This document shows positions 59,156-64,000 of a DNA stretch of 64,000 bases, piece by piece. The DNA is from Nocardia miyunensis NBRC 108239 (GTDB lineage: Bacteria; Actinomycetota; Actinomycetes; Mycobacteriales; Mycobacteriaceae). The DNA lies in NCBI RefSeq assembly GCF_001613065.1, contig NZ_BDBQ01000027.1, forward strand, positions 62,001 to 126,000, in the 5' to 3' direction. Under the pieces are notes generated by a model, which was given only the letters and a program-made list of their open reading frames with translations, did no database searches and had not been told where the DNA came from. Position 1 is the stretch's first letter. Each line of letters opens with the position of its first letter. The translations under genes were made by a program, and so were the position numbers.

Positions 59156-59818
59156 ATGAGAGACGTGATGCAACCCGGACCCGGCCGTCCCCGCCTCGAA
59201 TCCCGGCGACGCCGCGGCTCGACGCCACGCGCGGAAATCCTGGACGCCGCCGCCGAACTGTTCACCACGCGGGGGTACGCGAGCACCTCGACCCGGGCCA
59301 TCGCCGACGCGGTCGGCATCCGGCAGGCATCGCTCTATCACCATTTCGGCGCCAAGGACGACATCCTCGATGCGCTGCTGTCCGAAACGATCTCCGCGCC
59401 ACTGGATCTCGCGACGTTGCTCGATGCCACCCAGGAGCCGCCGGAGGTGCGGCTCTACGCGCTGGCCTGGTTCGACGTGCGGCAATTGTGCGCGGCGCGC
59501 TGGAATCTCGGCGCGCTGTATCTACTGCCCGAACTGCGCTCGGAGCGTTTCGCGGAATTCCGGCTGCGCCGCGCCGAATTGCGGGAGCGGTACGAGCGCC
59601 TGGCCGCCGCCGTGGCCACCGGCTCCGCGGCCGACGCGCACACACTACCGTTTCGCCTGGTGGAGAGCGTGATCAACATTCGCTCCGATGAGGGCGCCGC
59701 GCCGGACGAGGCGGATCATCTGATCCCCGACACGGTGCTGCGGATGCTCGGCTGGCGTCACGATCCCGTCCCGGTCCGCGCCGCCGCCGCCGATCTGCTG
59801 GACCGCCTCACCGGATGA
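59156..59818 (+). CDS. TetR-family transcriptional regulator
   Basis: 220 residues. The N-terminal helix-turn-helix reads ILDAAAELFTTRGYASTSTRAIADAVGIRQASLYHHFGAKDDILDALL, a canonical TetR domain. The rest is the ligand/dimer domain with no diagnostic motif. Starts at 59156 and 59168 are both possible; GAGAG lies before the second. It is divergent from the permease of the guanidine/urea-type cluster, and the CTGTCA palindrome between them is its likely site, so it probably controls the cluster. Confidence 0.87.
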   Translation: MRDVMQPGPGRPRLESRRRRGSTPRAEILDAAAELFTTRGYASTSTRAIADAVGIRQASLYHHFGAKDDILDALLSETISAPLDLATLLDATQEPPEVRLYALAWFDVRQLCAARWNLGALYLLPELRSERFAEFRLRRAELRERYERLAAAVATGSAADAHTLPFRLVESVINIRSDEGAAPDEADHLIPDTVLRMLGWRHDPVPVRAAAADLLDRLTG

Positions 59819-59923
59819 TCATGGGCTGGTTCAGCTTTCGAGACAGCAGATGCACAGGGCGGCGATTCGCGATCGGCGGGTTCGGTCGGACATCGTGTTC
59901 CCGGTGACGTGTCGCCGCTACGC

Positions 59924-59978
59924 CCGGAACGCGGTCGTCGGCATCCGGCGTTCCGGCCTCGGCGGCGGTCCCGCCGAG
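59924..59978. terminator. Pair of adjacent terminator hairpins
   Basis: CCGGAACGC/GCGTTCCGG (59924-59932 and 59948-59956) is followed at once by CTCGGCGG/CCGCCGAG (59958-59965 and 59971-59978). They lie between the convergent TetR and CobW genes and probably stop transcription from both sides. Confidence 0.65.
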
Positions 59979-59991
59979 TCGTGGTGGCGGT

Positions 59992-61038
59992 TCAGATTTC
60001 GGCGTCGCTGAGTTCGCGGGGGACGTGCCGCCAGACGCCCAGCAGTGTCTGCTCGTCCAGCGGCTCGGGTGCGTCGTGGACGGTCGCGCGCAGGGCGTCG
60101 GTGGTGGCGGCGGTGTCCAGTCCGGATCCGATCAGGACGAGGTCGGTTCGGCGGGATTCGCCGCGTGGCCAGGTGGCCGGTTCGAACGTCAGATGCCGCC
60201 CGACCATGTGCAGCAGGAACTTTCGGCGATCTTCCGGGACGCCGAATGCGACGAAGCCCTTGGCGCGGAACAGTCCGGCCGGTGGATCCTCCAGGAGTGC
60301 CACGAGCTTGCGCGGATCGAGATCGGTTGTGCTGGTGAACGATACGCTCTGGTAGTCGTCGTGCAGGTGGTGGCCGTCGTCGGCGGTGTGGTCGTGGTCG
60401 TCGAGCAGTTCGTCGAAGCTGAGTTGTTCGGCCACGGTGGCGGCGGCCTGTTCGGGCGGGTCGAACAGCAGCGCCGGATCGATCCGGCCGTGCGTGGTCG
60501 CGTGCACCGGAACGCCGCGCACCATTTCGGCGATCTCGCCGCGCAGGCGTTCGAGTTCCCCGGGCGGCACCCGGTCGGCCTTGTTCAGCACGACCAGATC
60601 CGCCAGTCGCAAATGAGACGCCAATTCCGGATGCCGGGCGCGGCTGTCCGGGAAATGTTCGGCGTCCACCAGCTCGAGCAACCCGCCGTATCGGATGCGC
60701 GGATTGTCGCTGGCGATCACCATGCGGATCAGATTGCGCGGTTCGGCCAGTCCGCTGGCCTCCACGACGATCACGTCGACGCGGTTGCTCTGGGCCAGGC
60801 GGGTGAACATCTCGTCGAGTTCGCCGATGTCCACCGCACAGCACACGCAGCCGTTGCCCAGCGACACCATCGCGTCGACCTGCCCGGCCACCAGCATCGC
60901 ATCGATGTTGACCGCGCCGAAATCGTTGACCACCACCCCGATTCGGGCCTGCCGCTGCCGCAGCAGATGGTTCAGCAACGTCGTCTTTCCGGCACCGAGA
61001 AATCCGGCCACGATCAGTACAGGGATGCGCTGACTCAC
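59992..61038 (-). CDS. CobW/COG0523 G3E GTPase, putative zinc metallochaperone
   Basis: 348 residues. Walker A is GFLGAGKTTLLNHLL. The metal-binding GNGCVCCAVDIGELDE (CxCC), VIVVEASGLAEP and VVLNKADRV follow. A His/Asp-rich loop (DDHDHTADDGHHLHDD) lies between the GTPase and the C-terminal CobW_C domain (GLFRAKGFVAFG). Such proteins deliver Zn2+ or other metals to target enzymes at GTP cost. The Met at 61038 gives the standard family start. No Zur box was recognised upstream. It is convergent with TetR. Confidence 0.9.
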   Translation of the reverse strand: MSQRIPVLIVAGFLGAGKTTLLNHLLRQRQARIGVVVNDFGAVNIDAMLVAGQVDAMVSLGNGCVCCAVDIGELDEMFTRLAQSNRVDVIVVEASGLAEPRNLIRMVIASDNPRIRYGGLLELVDAEHFPDSRARHPELASHLRLADLVVLNKADRVPPGELERLRGEIAEMVRGVPVHATTHGRIDPALLFDPPEQAAATVAEQLSFDELLDDHDHTADDGHHLHDDYQSVSFTSTTDLDPRKLVALLEDPPAGLFRAKGFVAFGVPEDRRKFLLHMVGRHLTFEPATWPRGESRRTDLVLIGSGLDTAATTDALRATVHDAPEPLDEQTLLGVWRHVPRELSDAEI

Positions 61039-61067
61039 GCGCCCACCCTACCGATCCGCGTGCGACC

Positions 61068-61541
61068 TCATCGCCGTGCGCGCACCGGGATCCATTTCCA
61101 CATCTCCACCAGCGTCCCGTGCCCGAGTTCGGACTCGAGGACGAGCCCGTCCATCAGGCGGCGCGCGCCGGGCAGGCCCAGGCCGAGCCTGCGGCCCGAA
61201 CCGCCCGCGTGCTCCAGGGCCGCGACCGTGTCCGGGATGCCGGGCCCCTGATCCTGCGCGTGCACCACCAGGGCGCGGCGCTTCTGCACGTCGGCGATGG
61301 TCAGGCGGATCTCGCCGCTCCCGGCGTAGCTGGTGATGTTGCGGGCCACCTCGGAGATGGCGGTGGAGATCATGGTGACATCGGTGGGGGAGAAGCCGAG
61401 CCCGATGGCGCAATCACGCCCCGCCTGCCGGGCGGTGGCGATATCCGCCGACGTGGTGATGGGGATGGTGAGCGTGCCGCTCGGACCGGGAAACAGGACG
61501 AATCGAGCAGCTGCGGCGGACGAGCGGGCAGCGATCGGCAC
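61068..61541 (-). CDS. RsbT/RsbW-like anti-sigma regulatory ATPase
   Basis: 157 residues of the GHKL-type serine kinase fold: IPITTSADIATARQAGRDCAIGLGFS, the N-box ISTAISEVARNITSYAG, VHAQDQGPGIPDTVAALEHAG and RRLGLGLPGARRLMDGL. The E-x-A-R-N-x-x-x-Y-A motif is characteristic of RsbT switch kinases. The usual STAS-domain partners (RsbR/RsbS) are not adjacent, so it is an orphan. The GTG at 61541 follows GGAAGGGC; longer upstream sequence shows no domain. Confidence 0.78.
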   Translation of the reverse strand: MPIAARSSAAAARFVLFPGPSGTLTIPITTSADIATARQAGRDCAIGLGFSPTDVTMISTAISEVARNITSYAGSGEIRLTIADVQKRRALVVHAQDQGPGIPDTVAALEHAGGSGRRLGLGLPGARRLMDGLVLESELGHGTLVEMWKWIPVRARR

Positions 61542-61866
61542 GGATGCCCTTCCTGGAGGCGCGGTCTCCCACCAGTGCACGCTGCGCCCCTTTCTCGATC
61601 CACCCGCGCGGCCGGGCGATCCGATCCTCTCCCGGCCCCGCCTGCTGCGGGTGGGAACGCATATGCCCCCTGGATCCACTGATGGCGCACCGTTGAATCC
61701 ACCCGAGTGGGGCACTCGACAGTAACCGCTGTCGACCAGGTCGGACAGGAATACCGCATATGCGCCGATGTCCGACACACCAATTCTGCCCCTTTGCCGT
61801 GCGGAGCTCAATGTCGTGTGCGCGCCGGGCTACGCCGACGGATCGTACGGAGGCCGTGCCGACGGC
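61542..61866. other. Gene-free stretch
   Basis: 325 bases between the RsbT-like gene and the LLM stop. Open frames exist on both strands but look like GC-driven artefacts. The frame upstream of the RsbT-like start is open but Arg/Gly-rich and without a family match. Confidence 0.45.
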
Positions 61867-62769
61867 TCACATCGCCTGTACCTCGGGCAGCAGCGCGGCC
61901 ACTCCGGCCAGCCGTTTCTCGTCCCACGGACCCTGCGGGGCGAGCAGGACGTGGTCGATGCCGAGGGCCGCCAGCTCGCGCATGTGCTCGACGAAGTGCT
62001 TCTCGTCACTCGGGTCGAGATGGGTGCCGATCGTCTTCTCGATCTCGTCGAAGTCGCGCCCGGCCTCGTCGCAGTGTGCGCGCAGGACGTCGAGTTTGTG
62101 GGTGATGTCGTCGGCGTAACCCGTGCCGGGCATGTCGAACAGGCTGCACGCGTCGCCGTACCGGGCGACCAGCCGGAGTGTCTTGCGTTCTCCGCTGCCC
62201 GCGATCAGGATCGGCGGGCGCGGGCGCTGTACCGAATTGGGTGAATTGAGTGGCCTGGCGAGCTCGTAATGCTTTCCGCGGAACGGTGTTTCGTCGCCGT
62301 CCCACATCCGGTGGGCGATCTGCAGGGTCTCCTCGAGCATCTCGAATCGTTGCCCCAGCGAGGGGAACGGGATGCCCAGGCCGTCGGTTTCGAAGATCCG
62401 GTCGAGTTTCGCGGGATCCACCGCCGCCCCCGCGCCGATGCCGAAATACGTTCTGCCGCCGCTGAGTACGTCGAGTGTGGTGAGCGATTTGATCAGCACG
62501 CCCGGGTGCCGGTACGCCACCGAGGTGACCAGGGTGCCGAGTTTGATGCGCCGGGTGATTCCGGCCAGGAATCCCAGTGCCGCATAGGCTTCCAGCATCG
62601 GGGACTCGGGCGGCTGCCCGGACAGGCCGATCTGGAAGAAGTGGTCCATCACCCACAGGCTGTCGAATCCGGCCTCGTCGGCCTGCTGTGCGAGATCGAT
62701 CACGGTGGTGCCGAGGTCGTCGGTGGGGATGGGCCAGGAGAAGTCGGTGATGCCGATGCCAAGTTTCAT
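61867..62769 (-). CDS. F420-dependent LLM class oxidoreductase
   Basis: 300 residues: ITDFSWPIPTDDLGTTVIDLAQ, SLWVMDHFFQIG, MLEAYAALGFLAGITRRIKLGTLVTSVAYRHPGVLIKSL, LSGGRTYFGIGAGAAVDP and PPILIAGSGERKTLRLVARYGDACSLF. The pattern is that of actinobacterial F420-dependent luciferase-like enzymes and parallels the 23575-24438 protein motif by motif. It is divergent from a MarR gene, and a 10-bp inverted repeat lies between the two, so it is probably induced by the MarR ligand. Confidence 0.87.
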   Translation of the reverse strand: MKLGIGITDFSWPIPTDDLGTTVIDLAQQADEAGFDSLWVMDHFFQIGLSGQPPESPMLEAYAALGFLAGITRRIKLGTLVTSVAYRHPGVLIKSLTTLDVLSGGRTYFGIGAGAAVDPAKLDRIFETDGLGIPFPSLGQRFEMLEETLQIAHRMWDGDETPFRGKHYELARPLNSPNSVQRPRPPILIAGSGERKTLRLVARYGDACSLFDMPGTGYADDITHKLDVLRAHCDEAGRDFDEIEKTIGTHLDPSDEKHFVEHMRELAALGIDHVLLAPQGPWDEKRLAGVAALLPEVQAM

Positions 62770-62787
62770 CGCGGTCCTTCGATAGAA

Positions 62788-62828
62788 TCGTTAGCCGGGC
62801 AACGACACTATCGTGAGTCGGCTAACGA
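62788..62828. promoter_or_regulatory. MarR operator with nested inverted repeats
   Basis: TCGTTAGCCG (62788-62797) pairs perfectly with CGGCTAACGA (62819-62828), and ACGA/TCGT (62802-62805, 62811-62814) is nested inside. It lies between the divergent LLM and MarR genes, 18 bases from the former's start. Confidence 0.7.
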
Positions 62829-62854
62829 AATCAATACCTTACGCTGAACGCATC

Positions 62855-63301
62855 ATGACCACCGCCGCCGACGCCGACGACTTCCTCACCGTGTACTGGT
62901 CCACCAAACGCGCGGTGACGATGGCTGCGACCGCCGCGTACGCGCGGCACGGCGTCTACGAGGGGCAGCAGTTCATCCTGCGCACCCTCTGGTCGCAGGA
63001 CGGGCTGACGCCGGGGGAGGTGGCCAAGCGCTTGGGCCTGTCCACCCCGACGATCACCCGGGCCGCAACCCGGATGGAGGCCGCCGGTCTGCTGCGGCGC
63101 GAACCGCATCCCACCGATCGGCGGTTGGTCCGGTTGCACCTGACCGACCGCGGCCGCGAGCTCGAGGCGACCATCGAGCACGAGATGGCCGGTCTCACCG
63201 ACCGCGCTCTGGCCGGATTCGACGACGACGAGCGGGTGGCCGTGGTGCGGGCGCTGGGTCGGATTAGGCGCAATCTCACCCCTGATTCGTCCGAGAGCTG
63301 A
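62855..63301 (+). CDS. MarR-family transcriptional regulator
   Basis: 148 residues: VYEGQQFILRTLWSQDGLTPGEVAKRLGLSTPTITRAATRMEAAGLLRREPHPTDRRLVRLHLTDRGRE is a textbook MarR helix-turn-helix plus wing, split here by family-typical positions. The ATG at 62855 is chosen as the first start past the operator; upstream in-frame codons run into it. It is divergent from the LLM oxidoreductase, which it probably represses. Its stop is 13 bases from the moaE stop on the other strand. Confidence 0.9.
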   Translation: MTTAADADDFLTVYWSTKRAVTMAATAAYARHGVYEGQQFILRTLWSQDGLTPGEVAKRLGLSTPTITRAATRMEAAGLLRREPHPTDRRLVRLHLTDRGRELEATIEHEMAGLTDRALAGFDDDERVAVVRALGRIRRNLTPDSSES

Positions 63302-63314
63302 TCGCGAATCCCGT

Positions 63315-63749
63315 TCAGCCGCAGGCGTTGACCCATTCGGACAGGCCGTCGGCGAACAGCTGACGTTTCCAGATCGGGACCTCGTGCTTGATCCGGTCCA
63401 CCAGGTCGGCGCAGGTGGTGAACGCCTCGGCGCGATGGGCCGCGGCGACCGCGACGACGATGGCGGCATCGCCGATGCCCAGTTCGCCGATCCGGTGCAT
63501 CGCGGCCACCGGCAGGCCGGTCGAGGTGGCGACCTCCGCGCAGATCCGGTGCAGGAATTTCTCCGCATCCGGATGCGCGGAGTACTCCAGGGACGAAACC
63601 GGCTGTCCGCCATCATGATTGCGTACCTTGCCGGTGAACACCACGACCGCGCCGTACTCGGGTCCGGTCACCGCCTGCTCCACCGCCTCGGGTGAGAGCG
63701 GCCGATCGCTGATCGTGGCGAGGCGGACGGCGGGTTGCAGATCAGTCAT
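63315..63749 (-). CDS. moaE: Molybdopterin synthase catalytic subunit MoaE
   Basis: 144 residues: VTGPEYGAVVVFTGKVRNHDGGQPVSSLEYSAHPDAEKF, MHRIGELGIGDAAIVVAVAAAHRAEAF and DRIKHEVPIWKRQLFADG, with the catalytic Lys region near IKHEVPIWK. MoaE with thiocarboxylated MoaD converts cPMP to molybdopterin. The ATG follows GGAGGCAGCC and overlaps the MoaB/MogA stop by eight bases, so the two cofactor genes are coupled. Confidence 0.95.
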   Translation of the reverse strand: MTDLQPAVRLATISDRPLSPEAVEQAVTGPEYGAVVVFTGKVRNHDGGQPVSSLEYSAHPDAEKFLHRICAEVATSTGLPVAAMHRIGELGIGDAAIVVAVAAAHRAEAFTTCADLVDRIKHEVPIWKRQLFADGLSEWVNACG

Positions 63750-64000
63750 GGCTGCCTCCTCCGGCGACCTGGGCGAGCAAATGGTCCAGCAGCGGCTCGA
63801 GCACGCTGATGCCGTCGCGCACCCCGCCCGGTGATCCGGGCAGGTTGATCACCACGGTGCGGCCGGCCAGCCCGGCGATGCCGCGACTCAACGCGGCCAG
63901 CGGAAACGTCGCGGCTCCCTTCAGGCGGATCTGCTCGGCCACCCCGGGCAGTTCGCGATCCAGGACCGCACGGGTCGCCTCGGGGGTGGCATCGGTCGGC
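63742..64000 (-). CDS. MoaB/MogA-type molybdenum cofactor protein, C-terminal part
   Basis: Only the last 85 codons are in the window; the gene continues past 64000. The visible part reads PTDATPEATRAVLDREL, IRLKGAATFPLAALSRGIAGLAGRTVVINLPGSPGGVRDGI and LEPLLDHLLAQVAGG. The SRGIAGL and NLPGSPGG motifs mark the MoaB/MogA/MPT-binding domain that adenylylates molybdopterin or a related step. It overlaps moaE by eight bases, upstream of it in the operon. Confidence 0.9.
   Translation of the reverse strand, partial: PTDATPEATRAVLDRELPGVAEQIRLKGAATFPLAALSRGIAGLAGRTVVINLPGSPGGVRDGISVLEPLLDHLLAQVAGGGSHD

Overview
The window is GC-rich DNA from an actinomycete. It most resembles a mycolic-acid bacterium of the Nocardia/Rhodococcus/Mycobacterium group. 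That placement is an inference from protein content: EspG, a PPE-like protein, WXG100-like and EspC-like type VII secretion proteins, an orphan Mce protein, several F420-type luciferase-like oxidoreductases, a GT87 membrane mannosyltransferase and a Mas-like polyketide synthase. Genes are dense, GTG starts are common, and many pairs overlap as ATGA or GTGA. I saw no rRNA, tRNA, CRISPR array or insertion sequence.

Layout, 1-31 kb. A GT87 glycosyltransferase and an LLM oxidoreductase are followed by gene debris (an NB-ARC remnant and a 57-base duplicated hydrolase tail). Next come an alpha/beta hydrolase divergent from an HxlR regulator, and a convergent, 3'-overlapping two-component pair (5.3-7.4 kb). 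A type VII secretion island (7.5-12.8 kb) carries a 1451-residue WXG100-like protein with a huge Gly/Ser-rich tail, then YbaB-like and EspC-like proteins; its two transcription units share a near-identical upstream motif. Then follow a fluoride-channel pair, a molbindin, a lipase-like hydrolase, an orphan Mce protein, YceI, an acyl-CoA dehydrogenase, HdeD, and an AraC regulator divergent from an odd aldehyde dehydrogenase. Another LLM enzyme, a metal permease with a CsoR-type operator in its promoter, two glycosyltransferase-like genes, a polytopic membrane protein and a second two-component system complete this part.

Layout, 31-42 kb. Six co-directional, tightly packed genes look like one transcription unit: a short DUF3558-like lipoprotein, a small helical protein, a Q-rich PPE-like protein, an EspG chaperone, a beta-lactamase-fold protein with Cys in place of the catalytic Ser, and a 2010-residue fully reducing polyketide synthase (KS-AT-DH-ER-KR-ACP). 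This is the most unusual part of the window.

Layout, 42-64 kb. An epimerase, then a methyltransferase/membrane protein/multicopper oxidase operon divergent from a MarR gene with two matching operators. Next are a hotdog thioesterase and galTK, with a lac-type operator and a possible coupled leader peptide. They are followed by a secreted protein, a Rieske lipoprotein and a cell-wall amidase. A guanidine/urea-type catabolic cluster follows (allophanate hydrolase, a carboxylase lacking its biotin carboxylase and biotin carrier domains, two DUF1989 proteins, a permease, a TetR regulator). The window ends with a CobW GTPase, an RsbT/RsbW-like ATPase, an LLM/MarR divergent pair with a clear operator, moaE and the 3' end of moaB/mogA.

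All function calls rest on reading motifs and family resemblance by eye; no database search was run.
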